Source: Bacteroidales bacterium | GTDB lineage: Bacteria > Bacteroidota > Bacteroidia > Bacteroidales > F082 | NCBI GenBank assembly: GCA_017538795.1 | Contig: JAFYIE010000093.1 | Coordinates: 52,125 to 116,124, forward strand | Reading direction: 5' to 3' | Length of the DNA: 64,000 bases | In this document: positions 33,277-44,700 of the stretch, one piece after another | How positions within the stretch are numbered: the stretch's first letter is position 1 | Layout: each line of letters begins with the position of its first letter | Position numbers and translations under genes: made by a program | The notes under the pieces: model-generated | Told to the model about the DNA's origin: nothing | The model's database searches: none | The model's input: the letters and a program-made list of their open reading frames with translations, nothing else

Positions 33277-34425
33277 ATGAAAATAAGACAATGGCAATTT
33301 TTAAGTAAGAGACGTCTCGAGGCGGGCATTTTCCTCCTCGTTTTCGGTCTTTTCTTTGGATTTTTGGGAACAAAGATGGGGACAGCCAACATGCTGAACA
33401 CCATCATGCAGACATCATACCATCTCCTTTTGGAGAGTGTCTTCTTCCTGATGGCGATGTGCGTGGTGTCGGGCGCTCTCGGCAAACTTCTCGTGGAGTT
33501 CGGCGTGGTGCGACTCATCGAATATGTGCTCCGCCCCTTGATGAAGCCTATCTACAACCTCCCAGGCGTGGCGGCTCTCGGCGGAATCCTCACGTTTTTG
33601 TCGGATAACCCAGCCATCATCACCCTCTCGAAAGACAAACATTTCTCACATTATTTCAAGAAATATCAACTCGCTTCGTTGACCAACTTCGGCACAGCGT
33701 TCGGCATGGGATTGGTGGTGATTTTCTATATGCTCGGTCTCGGCTTCCTCAAAGGAGCCTTGGTCGGCTTGCTTGGCGCAATCATCGGAAGTATTGTCTC
33801 CACAAGGCTGATGCAGAAGTTCACGCTCAAGGCATACCCTGAGCTTGACGCTGAAGAAGAGCCTGAAGGCGGCGACGAGCAGAAAATCTCGTTCAAGTCG
33901 CAAGGCAACGTGTTCCTGCGTTTCCTCGACGCCATCCTCGACGGCGGCAAGGAAGGCGTGGCAATCGGATTAGCTATCATCCCGGGCGTCCTCATCATCT
34001 CCACAGTGGTGATGATGCTGACATTCGGTCCGGCGACAGGTGCTGAATACACTGGCGTGGCATACGAAGGCGTGCCTGTATTGCCTTATCTCGCAGGAAA
34101 GATCGACTTCGTTTTCGACTGGCTTTTCGGCTTTAAGAACCCTGAGTTAGTAGCGTTTCCTATCACCTCGCTCGGCGCCGTAGGCGCCGCGCTCGGTCTG
34201 CTCCCGAAGTTCATCGCCGAAGGCATAATCGACAACAACGCCATCGCAGTGTGCACCGCCATCGGAATGTGCTGGAGCGGCTTCTTGAGCACTCACACCG
34301 CCATGCTCGACTCTCTCGGACACCGCGAACTCATCCCTAAGGCCATCGGCGCCCACACCATCGGCGGCCTCGTGGCAGGCATCTCGGCACACTGGATTTA
34401 CGTTTTATTGGCATTCATTTTCTAA
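33277..34425 (+). CDS. Nucleoside-recognition (Gate) domain membrane protein, CD0519/CD1768-like
   Basis: A 382-residue inner-membrane protein with around nine hydrophobic segments and two Gate-like halves. Typical segments are GILTFLSDNPAIITLSKDK, SLTNFGTAFGMGLVVIF and TAIGMCWSGFLSTHTAMLDSLGHRELIPKAIGAH. A charged cytosolic loop (ELDAEEEPEGGDEQ) lies in the middle. The family is annotated in clostridia as CD0519/CD1768 membrane proteins; function unknown, possibly transport of a nucleoside or ion. The deoC gene is on the other strand nearby, so nucleoside transport is tempting but unproven. Confidence 0.75.
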   Translation: MKIRQWQFLSKRRLEAGIFLLVFGLFFGFLGTKMGTANMLNTIMQTSYHLLLESVFFLMAMCVVSGALGKLLVEFGVVRLIEYVLRPLMKPIYNLPGVAALGGILTFLSDNPAIITLSKDKHFSHYFKKYQLASLTNFGTAFGMGLVVIFYMLGLGFLKGALVGLLGAIIGSIVSTRLMQKFTLKAYPELDAEEEPEGGDEQKISFKSQGNVFLRFLDAILDGGKEGVAIGLAIIPGVLIISTVVMMLTFGPATGAEYTGVAYEGVPVLPYLAGKIDFVFDWLFGFKNPELVAFPITSLGAVGAALGLLPKFIAEGIIDNNAIAVCTAIGMCWSGFLSTHTAMLDSLGHRELIPKAIGAHTIGGLVAGISAHWIYVLLAFIF

Positions 34426-34436
34426 ATCTCAGAGAA

Positions 34437-35444
34437 ATGGATAAAGTAGTCCTTGGCAAAACAGGTTTCGTCGTAAACAAAAACGGCTTCGGGGCGTTGC
34501 CGATACAGCGCATCTCGAAGGACGAGGCGGCATATCTGCTGCGCAAAGCTTACGACAACGGCATCACATACTTCGACACTGCTCGATTTTACACCGACAG
34601 CGAAGAGAAGATGGGATACGCCTTCCAAGGCATGCGCGATAAGATAATCATTGCCACAAAAACAGGCGCGACCACCGTCGAAAACTTCTGGAAAGACCTC
34701 AACACCAGCCTCGGACTGCTCAAGACCGACTATATCGACCTTTATCAATTCCACAACCTCGCTTTTTGTCCGAAACCCGGCGACGGCACCGGACTCTACG
34801 AGGCTATGCTCGAAGCGCAGAAACAAGGAAAAATAAGACATATCGGCATAACAAATCACCGCTTGAAAATCGCAAAAGAAGCAATAGATACCGGGCTTTA
34901 CGAAACGATGCAGTTCCCGTTCTCGTATCTCGCATCCGACAAGGATTTGGAGATTGTTGAGATGTGCAAGCAAGCCAACATGGGGTTCATCTGCATGAAG
35001 GCTTTGTCGGGCGGCTTGATTACCGATTCAGCCACAGCATACGCGTTTTTAAACCAATACAAGCACGTTTTGCCTATCTGGGGCATCCAGAAAGAATCGG
35101 AACTCGATGAATTCATCTCATATCAGACCAACCCACCTGCGATGACCGAGGAACGCTGGGCCAAGGTAAAAAAAGACAAGGAAGAACTTTCGGGCGACTT
35201 CTGCCGTGGCTGCGGCTATTGTCTGCCCTGCCCTGCCGGCATCTACATCCCCGACTGCGCAAGAATGAGCCTCTATCTGCGCCGCGCCCCACTGAGCGTC
35301 TACCTCGGCGACGAGTACAAAGAGAAAATGGAGAAGGTGAAAGGCTGCCTCCACTGCGGTCAGTGCAAGAAGAAATGCCCTTACGGCCTTGATACCCCGA
35401 CGCTTCTTCAAAAGAATTACGAAGATTTCTTGACGTTTTTATAA
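34437..35444 (+). CDS. Aldo/keto reductase with a C-terminal ferredoxin-like [4Fe-4S] domain
   Basis: A 335-residue enzyme. Residues 1-250 are an AKR barrel with the catalytic set: Asp in YFDTARFYTDSEE, Tyr in the same stretch, Lys in IIATKTGAT and His in YQFHNLAF. Residues ~255-335 carry two Cys clusters, CRGCGYCLPCPAGIYIPDC and CLHCGQCKKKCPYG, able to bind [4Fe-4S] clusters. Such fused reductases in anaerobes may take electrons from ferredoxin instead of NADPH. It follows the Gate protein by 11 bases; the substrate is unknown. Confidence 0.88.
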   Translation: MDKVVLGKTGFVVNKNGFGALPIQRISKDEAAYLLRKAYDNGITYFDTARFYTDSEEKMGYAFQGMRDKIIIATKTGATTVENFWKDLNTSLGLLKTDYIDLYQFHNLAFCPKPGDGTGLYEAMLEAQKQGKIRHIGITNHRLKIAKEAIDTGLYETMQFPFSYLASDKDLEIVEMCKQANMGFICMKALSGGLITDSATAYAFLNQYKHVLPIWGIQKESELDEFISYQTNPPAMTEERWAKVKKDKEELSGDFCRGCGYCLPCPAGIYIPDCARMSLYLRRAPLSVYLGDEYKEKMEKVKGCLHCGQCKKKCPYGLDTPTLLQKNYEDFLTFL

Positions 35445-35452
35445 AATTTTCC

Positions 35453-35460
35453 TATTTTTG
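35453..35460 (+). promoter_or_regulatory. -7 box (TATTTTTG) for the aspartate kinase gene
   Basis: TATTTTTG at 35453-35460, with TTG at 35430-35432 exactly 20 bases upstream as -33 element; ATG at 35486. Confidence 0.6.
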
Positions 35461-35485
35461 TGACGTTATTTTATAAAATTTCGTC

Positions 35486-36754
35486 ATGATTAATCGTGTT
35501 TTTAAATTTGGTGGTGCATCAGTAAAAGACGCTGATGCTGTGAGAAACCTCAAGCATATCCTTGAGAATGAAGACCGTAGCGATTTGATGCTCGTCATCT
35601 CAGCAATGGGAAAGACTACCAACGGCATTGAGAAAGCGCTCAAGGAATTCCGTGACGCCGACGGCCATCTTGAGATCAGCGCCCTCAAAGACCTCATGGA
35701 ATATCACGAGAAAATCATGCTCAATCTCTTCGGCAACAACACCGAACATCCTGTGTTTGAAGCGGTTACAAATCTTTTCTTGGATTTATATCTCAACCTT
35801 CAGGAGACCGGCTACGACTACGATTATCAGTACGACCAGACCATCAGCTTCGGCGAGATGCTGTCGACAACGATAATCTCGGCATATTTGAATGACAACG
35901 GCATCGCCAACAAACTCCTCGACGCTCGCCAATACATCATCACCGACCATACTTTCCGCGCAGCCAACGTCGACTTTGACGAGAGTCGACTGAGGATTCA
36001 GAAACTGCAGAAAGAACACGACGGCACGATGTACATCACACAAGGTTTCATTGGCTCGTCGACAAAACCTGTGGTGACAACGACACTCGGTCGCGAAGGC
36101 TCCGACTACACTGGAGCTATCTTTGCCAACTTGCTCAATGCCAAAGAGTTATCAGTTTGGAAAGACGTTGACGGAGTGCGCAACGCCGACCCGAAACGCT
36201 TTGAGCACACCGAGAAGATTCCGCATCTCTCCTACTCCGAAGCCACCGAGCTAACATTCTACGGTGCCACCGTTTTGCACCCTAAGACCACCAAGCCTTT
36301 GCAAAACAAGAACATCCCGCTGAAGGTGCGCTGTTTCCTCGATGCTTCATTGGAACCAACAATCGTTGACGGCAGCGACGAGTTTATCAAATACATCCCG
36401 TCGTTCATTGTCAAAGACAATCAAACACTTGTGACGATTCGTCCGCGCGACTATTCGTTCATGAACGAGCAGAACCTCGGCATTCTCTTCGGCATGCTCA
36501 ACGAGCTGAACATCCACGCCAACATGATTCAGACCTCGGCCTTGAACCTCTCAATCTGCTTCGACGAGAACGAGCGCAAACTACAGCAGCTCATCGCCGC
36601 CCTCGAGCAGTCGTTCATCATCCGCTACAACAACGGCCTGCAGCTCTTCACCATCCGCCACTACAAAAATGGCATCGAAAAAGATTTCATAAAAGGGAAA
36701 GAAGTTTTTGTGGAACAAAGGAGCCGCAGCACACTGCAATTAGTGATATCGTAA
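35486..36754 (+). CDS. Aspartate kinase (monofunctional)
   Basis: A 422-residue enzyme phosphorylating aspartate for Lys, Met, Thr and Ile synthesis. The kinase domain begins FKFGGASVKDADAVRN (residues 5-20) and contains TTTLGREGSDYTGA (~200) and VWKDVDGVRNADP (~225). A C-terminal ACT-type regulatory region follows (SFMNEQNLGILFGMLNELNIHANMIQTSA split by turns). It lacks a homoserine dehydrogenase domain. Which end product controls it cannot be read here. Confidence 0.9.
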   Translation: MINRVFKFGGASVKDADAVRNLKHILENEDRSDLMLVISAMGKTTNGIEKALKEFRDADGHLEISALKDLMEYHEKIMLNLFGNNTEHPVFEAVTNLFLDLYLNLQETGYDYDYQYDQTISFGEMLSTTIISAYLNDNGIANKLLDARQYIITDHTFRAANVDFDESRLRIQKLQKEHDGTMYITQGFIGSSTKPVVTTTLGREGSDYTGAIFANLLNAKELSVWKDVDGVRNADPKRFEHTEKIPHLSYSEATELTFYGATVLHPKTTKPLQNKNIPLKVRCFLDASLEPTIVDGSDEFIKYIPSFIVKDNQTLVTIRPRDYSFMNEQNLGILFGMLNELNIHANMIQTSALNLSICFDENERKLQQLIAALEQSFIIRYNNGLQLFTIRHYKNGIEKDFIKGKEVFVEQRSRSTLQLVIS

Positions 36755-36760
36755 AAAAAT

Positions 36761-36782
36761 GGGGCGAAAAATGTTTCGCCCC
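36761..36782. terminator. GGGGCGAAA hairpin between aspartate kinase and PFK
   Basis: GGGGCGAAA (36761-36769) and TTTCGCCCC (36774-36782) form a 9-bp stem with a 4-base loop, 7 bases after the aspartate kinase stop. It is GC-rich and lies between convergent genes, so terminator use is plausible; it also resembles the core of the GTAGGGGCGAAT element at 13922-13968. Confidence 0.55.
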
Positions 36783-36784
36783 TT

Positions 36785-36815
36785 CTAATGTCTAATGTCT
36801 AAAGACTAAAGTCTA
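36785..36815. repeat. 7-bp repeat array of CTAAnnn units
   Basis: CTAATGT, CTAATGT, CTAAAGA, CTAAAGT, then CTA. The final CTA (36813-36815) is the TAG stop of the minus-strand phosphofructokinase gene. Confidence 0.8.
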
Positions 36816-38033
36816 TTCCGCCCAGTTCAAAATCTTCCTGAAATCGTATTCCTCAGGATTCTCAACGAATTTCTTCGCTCCTTCGTAGTCGGCTGGAGTG
36901 ATGTACTGCATGCAGTGATTGAACACTAATTTTGCCTTCTCGCCCTGCATGTTCACCAAACGCGGTTTCACCTTGCCGTTCTCGTCCTCCACATCCTTCA
37001 GATACAGCGGACTGACCTGACCCTTCGGGTCGGCAGTGACCATGGCGCCTGTGATGCCCATGTCGAACAGTTTCTTCACGCCGTAGCCAAGGATTGAGCA
37101 ATATTGCAAATCGAAAGCGCAAGGATCGACACAACGGATTTCGTAACCAACTTCCACCGGACGGCTCTTGATGTTCAAGCCTAACATCTTCAATCTTTGT
37201 TGCAGTAACATGTTGAAAATGTGAGCTTTACTAACGTTGCCGAGTTCCGGATGGCCGTGCTCGTCGTAGGTAAAGTTCACGCCCGAATTGTGAATCTCTT
37301 CGTCAGTCATAAAGTGGAACACACCTTCCGAGACACTCGCCACGCCGTAGTTGATACCCAGCATCTTACGTTTGATCATCGAGCTGATGATGAGTCGCAA
37401 AATCTTGTCGAAGGTGACCTCTGTCTTGTAGAACATCTCCGGGATGATAATCATCGGGTAATGGCAGGCATAGCCCATGCCGAATGCCAGGTGACCAGCC
37501 TCACGACCCATCGCCGACACCACAAACCAGTTGCCGCTGGTGCGCGCGTCTTCGTAGACGGTCTGCAAAATCTTCACACCCGCTTCTTTCGCTGAATAAT
37601 AGCCGAAAGTAGGGCTGCCTTCAGGCAATGGAAGGTCGTTGTCGATAGTCTTCGGCACATGGATATTCTGAACATGTACATTGTTCTTCATCAAGAACTT
37701 AGAGATGCGGTTCGCTGTCGAAGCGGTATCGTCGCCACCGATGGTAACAAGCAAATTCACATCGTTTTTCACAAAGAAATCAACGTTAAACTCCTCGTCT
37801 TTCGGTTTGTAACGGCTCATCTGCAGCGCCGAGCCTCCCATCCTCATGATCTGGTCGGCATAGAGGAAGTCGATGTCGACAGTCCTCGGGTTCGGCTTGA
37901 ACAGGTTTTTATATCCTTCATGGAGTCCGATCACACGGAAACCGTCGTTTAAAAATGTCTTTGCCACAGTGCTCACCACCGTGTTGATGCCTGGTGCCGG
38001 ACCGCCGCCGGCGAGAATAACTATTGATTTCAT
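36813..38033 (-). CDS. 6-phosphofructokinase, pyrophosphate-dependent type
   Basis: A 406-residue PFK. The phosphoryl-donor motif is GGDDT (Gly99-Thr103) and the substrate loop PKTIDND begins at residue 127; the Asp in GGDD and Lys in PKTIDND are the pair that marks PPi-dependent PFKs, whereas ATP enzymes have GGDGS. Other landmarks are LAGGGPAPGINTVV, MGREAGHLAFGMG and IRCVDPCAFDLQYC. It makes fructose-1,6-bisphosphate reversibly with PPi, common in anaerobic Bacteroidales. Donor use is inferred from the motifs only. A TAAATTTG promoter box is ~43 bases upstream. Confidence 0.87.
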   Translation of the reverse strand: MKSIVILAGGGPAPGINTVVSTVAKTFLNDGFRVIGLHEGYKNLFKPNPRTVDIDFLYADQIMRMGGSALQMSRYKPKDEEFNVDFFVKNDVNLLVTIGGDDTASTANRISKFLMKNNVHVQNIHVPKTIDNDLPLPEGSPTFGYYSAKEAGVKILQTVYEDARTSGNWFVVSAMGREAGHLAFGMGYACHYPMIIIPEMFYKTEVTFDKILRLIISSMIKRKMLGINYGVASVSEGVFHFMTDEEIHNSGVNFTYDEHGHPELGNVSKAHIFNMLLQQRLKMLGLNIKSRPVEVGYEIRCVDPCAFDLQYCSILGYGVKKLFDMGITGAMVTADPKGQVSPLYLKDVEDENGKVKPRLVNMQGEKAKLVFNHCMQYITPADYEGAKKFVENPEEYDFRKILNWAE

Positions 38034-38075
38034 ATTATTATAAATTTAATTTCGAAATAACGAAAAGAACAACCG

Positions 38076-38148
38076 CAAATTTACAAAAATAGTTTTTAAA
38101 ACAAACAAAAAATATTCCTTTTTCGTACAGAAATTTTTATTATTTTTG
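38076..38148. promoter_or_regulatory. Divergent promoters between the PFK gene and ruvA
   Basis: The complement of 38076-38083 is TAAATTTG (leftward); TATTTTTG at 38141-38148 points right to ruvA (ATG 38179). The 145-base gap is A/T-rich and holds no ORF or RNA that I recognise. Confidence 0.5.
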
Positions 38149-38178
38149 CAAGTTTAAAGTTGATATACAATTTTTGAT

Positions 38179-38760
38179 ATGTATAGTTTCATTTCAGGAA
38201 CCGTCGTTGAGAAGAATCCAACCTACGTTGTGATTGATAATCAAGGCATTGGCTATATGATTAACATCACGCTGAATACTTTCACGGCGATCGGCGAGCA
38301 AGAAAAAGTAAAGCTCTTTGTACATCTTGCGATACGAGAAGACGCACACGTGCTCTATGGTTTTTACACCGAACAGGAGCGCGAGTTGTTCCTTCAGCTC
38401 ATCACGGTGTCGGGAGTGGGATGCAACACAGCTCGTCTGATCTTGTCGTCGATGACAGTGAGCGAGGCTGTTGACGCCATCGCGACCAACAATGTCAGGA
38501 TGATTCAGGGAGTGAAAGGCATAGGTGCCAAGACTGCCCAACGCATCGTAGTCGACCTTCACGACAAAGTAGGAAAACTCGAGACAGGCGGCGAAATTTC
38601 TCCAATCGGAAACAATACATTGAAAGATGAGGCGTTATCAGCATTAATGGTTTTAGGGTTTAATAAGACAAGCATTGAGAAGACGTTGGATAAGCTCCTC
38701 AAACAGATGGAGAATCCTACCGTTGAGGAACTTATAAAGGAATCACTGCGACTTTTGTAA
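38179..38760 (+). CDS. ruvA: Holliday junction branch migration protein RuvA
   Basis: A 193-residue protein: N-terminal OB fold (MYSFISGTVVEKNPTYVVIDNQG split at the strand), two HhH motifs (TVSGVGCNTARLILSSM and GVKGIGAKTAQRIVVDL) and the C-terminal RuvB-contact domain (DEALSALMVLGFNKTSIEKTLDKLL). RuvA binds four-way junctions and recruits the RuvB motor. It ends 10 bases before sprA, the order seen across Bacteroidota. Confidence 0.95.
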   Translation: MYSFISGTVVEKNPTYVVIDNQGIGYMINITLNTFTAIGEQEKVKLFVHLAIREDAHVLYGFYTEQERELFLQLITVSGVGCNTARLILSSMTVSEAVDAIATNNVRMIQGVKGIGAKTAQRIVVDLHDKVGKLETGGEISPIGNNTLKDEALSALMVLGFNKTSIEKTLDKLLKQMENPTVEELIKESLRLL

Positions 38761-38770
38761 AAGAATTATT

Positions 38771-41700
38771 ATGATTTTTAAGAAATTTAAATACATTTTA
38801 ACGTTATCGTTGCTTTGTCTGGGCTTCAACGTCTGGGCGCAAGAGGGCATCTCGCTGAAAGAGCCGTCGAACATAACGCGAACAATACAATACGACCCGG
38901 TCACCGGAAAATATGTCTTCGTCAGCAAAATCGGCGACTTCACATACAGCGACCCTGTTTACATGACGCAGGAGCAGTATTCCGAATACGTTAAAAACCA
39001 AGCGATAAAAGATTACTGGAAAGACCGTCGCGAATCGGCGATGGGCAACAGCAACTCCAACGCTCTCATCCCTCCTATCTACCTCGGCGGCAAGGCTTTT
39101 AAGAAGATCTTCGGTAGCAACACCATCGATATCAAGCTACAAGGTTCCGCCGACGTCACCTTTGGAATCAAATACCAACGCAGAAGAGACCCGTCGCTCA
39201 CCGTGGCACAACAAAAAGTCACCAACTTCGACTTTGAAGAAAACATCCAGATCAGCGCGTCGGCTAAGATCGGCGAGAGAATCTCCTTCAAGATGAGCTA
39301 TAGCACCAAGACACAGTTCTCTTTCGAAAACAAATTCTCTCTGAAATATGAAGGCGATGAGGACGACATCCTGCAGCTCCTCGAACTCGGTAACGTGAGC
39401 ATGCCTCTCCGAAGCACCTTGATCACCGGAACGCAGTCGCTCTTCGGTATCAAGACGAAATTGAAATTCGGAAAGACGACAGTCACAGCCATAGCGTCAT
39501 ATCAGGAAAGTGAGACACAAAACATAGCTGTCAGCGGCGGCGCGCTCACACAGAAATTCGAGCTTGAATGCATCGACTACGAAGAAAACAAGCACTTCTT
39601 CTTGAGCCAATACTTCCGCGAACATTACGAAGAAGCACTCGCCTCCCTTCCAACGGTGACATCAGACATCAACATCACAAAGCTCGAGGTCTGGGTAACC
39701 AACACCAACGCCAACTTTGAAAACTGCCGCAACATTGTGGCTTTCACCGACTTAGGCGAAGGTAAAGAAGAGTGGATTTACAACCAGAATAAAGTTCATC
39801 CAAACTATTATTCAGACCCTGCATACCCTGATGATAGCTTAGCCAACGACCTTCTGTATAACATGGATATGACGCAGATTCGTGACATCAACACCGTGAC
39901 GTCGTACCTCACAGGACAAGGCTACACCTCGGGTCGCGACTTCGAGAAGATCCAGAAGGCAAGAAAGCTGTCGTCAAACGAATACACGCTGAACAGCAAA
40001 TTAGGTTTCATCACACTTAATATAACCCTCAACTCAAACCAGACCTTGGCCGTGGCTTACCAGTATACCATCATCGGCCAAGACGGAGTGTTCCAAGTCG
40101 GTGAGTTCTCCGACCAAGGCATCAACGAGCCTAATATGTTGACCACCAAGATGTTGAAAAGCACTACCATCAATACCAAGATGCCTATGTGGAACCTCAT
40201 GATGAAGAACGTCTATAACATCAGGGCATTCCAGATCGCTTCGACGAACTTCTCGATGGATATCCTTTACCTTGGCAACGACAACGGTGTCGCAACAGGT
40301 TATTTCGCCGACGCTCCCGAGGACATCAGAGAGTACTCGTTGCTTCACCTCATGGGCATGGACCGTTTGAACTCGCAAAACAACCCTATCGAGGGCGGTG
40401 ATGGTATGTTCGACTTTATTAACGGCGCGGCCACCAGCGGCGGTACCATCAACGCGGCGACGGGACGTATCTACTTCACCGTTCTGGAGCCTTTCGGCAG
40501 TCAGATCAGAAACAAAATCTTCCCGGATAACCCTGAGCTTGCCGATAAATACGCATACGATTCGTTGTACACCATGACCAAAGTCATGGCTCAGCAATAT
40601 ACCGACAAAAACAAATTCCGTCTCGAAGGACGTTACACGTCATCGTCAGGCAGCGAAATCAACCTCAACGCGCTCAACGTACAGCCTGGCTCGGTGAAAG
40701 TGACAGCCGGCGGCATCCCGTTGATAGAAAACGTCGACTACACCGTCGACTACACCCTCGGACGCGTTACGATTCTTAACGAGGCGCTGCTTAACTCGGG
40801 AACGACGATTAATGTGTCGCTCGAGAACAACACGGCGATGTCGACGATAAGAAAGACATACCTCGGAGCGCGTGTCGAACATGAGATCAACCCTACCTTC
40901 ATCGTCGGAGGTACCATCTTGCATTTGAGCGAGCGTTCGTACACATCTAAAGTCAACTACAACGACGAGCCTATATCCAACACCATCTACGGCTTCGATG
41001 TCAACTATCAAACCGACTCGCAATGGCTCACCGACGTGCTCGACAAACTCCCGCTCTACGAAGCCAAGACGAAGTCAAGAATCACGGTTTCGGGCGAGTT
41101 CGCGCGTTTCATCCAAGACATCAACAGAAACTCAGGAACAGGCACGTCATATATCGACGACTTTGAAGGCGCTAAATCGACAATCGACATGCACCAGTGG
41201 AACTTCTGGCATCTCGCCAGCACGCCACAAAGTCAGGCCAACCTCTTCCCTGAAGGAAACGTCTCAGGTCTGGACAACGGCAAAAACCGTGCAAAACTTG
41301 CGTGGTATATCATCGACCAGTCGGTGTTCTACGACAGATACGGCAACCTGCGTCCTTCAAACATCACCAACGAAGAACTTTCCGATCACCGCGTGCGTCA
41401 GGTGCTCATCAACGAGCTTTATCCTAACCGCGACGTGCAGATTGGAACATCCACCAACGTGTCGGTGTTGAACCTCGCTTACTATCCAAACCTGCGTGGC
41501 CCTTACAACTACGACACTGAGAACATCAACAACGACGGTACGTTCTCCAACCCTGAAGAAAGATGGGGCGGTATCATGCGAGCAATCGAGTCGTCGGACT
41601 TCAACTCCACCAACGTGGAATACATCGAGTTCTGGATGATGGACCCGTTTTTTGAAGGTCAAGATCAAACTAACGTCGGTCAACTTTATTTCAACCTCGG

Positions 41701-44700
41701 TGATATCTCGGAAGATATTCTCCGCGATGGAAGAAAAGCCTACGAGCACGGATTGCCGACATCGGCATACGTTGAGAACGTCGACACCACCGTCTGGGGC
41801 CGTGTCCCGTCGTTACAGGCTCTCGTCAACGCCTTCAACAACGACCCGAGTTCACGTCAATACCAAGACGTCGGTTACGACGGTTTAGGCGATGACGACG
41901 AGCGCTCGTTCTTCGCCGACTTCCTCACCGCGATGAGAGGAAAAATCAGCAGCGAGGCGTATGACAAACTCTCGAACGACCCTTCATCGGATGACTACCA
42001 CTATTTCCGTGGCGGCGACATGAACAGCGACCCGCTTTACAGCAGCATCCTCGAACGTTATAAACGATACAACGGCAACGAAGGCAACTCACCTTCTGAA
42101 AGCCAATATACTGAAGACTATACGACAAACAACACCAGTCTCCCGGATCAGGAAGACATCAACGGCGACAACACCTTGAGCGAGTCGGAGAACTACTACC
42201 AATACGTCATCGAACTCGACCCTGAGAAGATGCGCGTTTCAGGTCAGAACTTCATCTCCGACATCCATGAGACCAACGTACAAGTCGCCAACGGACAAAC
42301 CAAACACATCAAATGGTATCAGTTCCGCGTGCCTGTCCGTGAGCCGAGCCGCGTTATCGGTAACATCGAAGGCTTCAGCTCCATCCGTTTCATGAGAATG
42401 TTCCTCAAAGGATTTAAAAGCGACATCGTGTTGCGTTTCGCCACCCTCGACCTTGTGAGAGGTGAATGGAGAACATACACCAACGCCATCCAGGCTCCTG
42501 GCGAATATCAGCCTGGTGACCAGACAAACCACACTGTGTTCGAGATGTCGGCAGTCAATATTGAAGAAAACAGCGGTCGTTACCCTGTGCCTTACTGCAT
42601 CCCTCCGGGAATCCAGCAGGAAGTCTTCACAAGCGCCACATCAGTGATCCGACAGAACGAGCAAGCTCTCCAGCTTACAATCAAAAACCTCGTCGATGGC
42701 GATGCCCGCGGAGTTTATAAGGCGACCGAGTTCGACTTCCGATTCTACAAGAGGTTAAAGATGTTCGTCCACGCCGAAAGCATCTATGAAAGCGACCCTG
42801 TCCAAGACTACGAAGTCACCGCCTTCATGCGTTTCGGTTCCGACTTGACCGACAACTACTACGAATACGAGGTACCTCTGAAGATGACGCCTTGGGGCAC
42901 ATCGGTCACCGACGAATACGGCATCTGGCCGGAAGAGAACAACTTCGACATCGAGTTCAGCAAGGTGGTCAACGTCAAGACAAACCGTAACTCAGCTATC
43001 GCTAACGGCAACACCGAGGTAAAAACCAACCGACTCTACTGCGAGCCCGACGGCAAAAACACCATCAAGGTGTTAGGTAACCCAACCATCAGCGAGGTGC
43101 GCTCCATGATGATAGGTGTCAGAAATCCTAAAGTCGACGGCGAGATATCGCAAGACAAGAGCGTCGTCGTATGGATCAACGAGTTGAGAATGACTGACCT
43201 CAGCAGCAACGGCGGTTATGCCGCGACAGGACGCGTGGAGGCGACACTCTCCGACCTCGGCCGCATAGCAGTAGCCGGATCATACAAGTCATCAGGATAC
43301 GGTTCTCTCGAGTCGAAGATTACCGAGAACGAGATGAAATCCAACAAATATTACAACATCTCCACCGATATCGACTTCGGTAAGTTTATGGCTCCTGAGA
43401 AAACTGGCATCACGGTGCCGGTGCACTTCGACCATAACAAGACCGTCATAACACCTGAATACAACCCTCTCGACCCTGACGTAAAACTCGACAGAGCCTT
43501 GCAGGATCTCGACGGACACGGCAAAGACTCACTCAACGCACTCGCGAGAGAAGTCACGACGCAGACCAACTTCAACATCACCAACATGCGCAAGAACCGT
43601 GTTGGCAACAAGAAACCTCATTTCTGGGATGTGGAGAACCTCAACGCGTCGTACGCCTACACAAGCCAAGAGCAGTCGACACCTGACATGGAATACAACC
43701 GACAGAAGACATATCGTGGCGGCATCGGATATGCTTACACCACAGGCGCCAAGCCATGGACTCCTTTCGCCAAGAAGAAATGGGCATCTCCGGCTTACAT
43801 GCTTCTGTTCAAGGACTTCAATCTGTATTATCTGCCAAAGAGCTTCTCATTCAACACCGAGATGAACCGTCAGATCCACACACAGAAGATGCGTAACAAA
43901 TCGTCAGGCTTAGTGCTGCTCAAAGAAACAGTAGCGAAGAGCTGGGACTGGACGAGAACCTATGACTTCCGTTACGACCTGACGAAGAACCTCAGCTTCA
44001 CATACAACGCATCTACTGCAGCTTACATCTACGAGCCTGCGGGCAACCCCGACCATGGCTCCGCTGAATGGAAAGCCAACAGAGACACCATCATCGACGA
44101 AATCCTGAAGTTCGGTTCCATCTCACGATTCAACCAGACCGTAAAAGTCAGTTACACTACACCTATTAATAAATTACCGTACTGCGACTGGCTCGGAATG
44201 ACAGTCAACTACACCGGTAACTATCGATGGATCGCCAACTCACGTTCACTTCAGAAACGTCTCGGCAACAGAATCGAGAACGACAACAACGTACAGGTAA
44301 CGACCACCGCTGATCTCACGAAGCTGTACAACCGGTCGTCTTACCTCAAGAACCTCTTCACGCCTCGTCGTGCCAATAACAACAACAGAAGCAGAGTCGC
44401 AAACAACAGAAACGACTCACTCCAGAAGAAAGAAAAGACGAGCATTGGAAAAGCCATCGGCGACAACACGCTGCGTATCCTCTTCAGCGTTAAGAAGATA
44501 TCGTTCACATACACCAAAAGCGGCGGCGTCGGGTTACCTGGCTACATGCACACTCCGAACCTGTTCGGTATGACCTACGCCATGGCTCCGGGATTAGGCT
44601 TCGTGCTCGGTCAGAACGACAACGTGCTTAACAACGCCATCAACAAAGGATGGTTGAGCACCGATTCAACATTCAACCAACCTTACACGGAGAGAATGAG

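Noticed and set aside
38041-38178. A non-coding RNA in the 145-base PFK-ruvA gap
   Set aside because: The gap is A/T-rich with only two promoter boxes; no stable stem, no conserved motif was seen.
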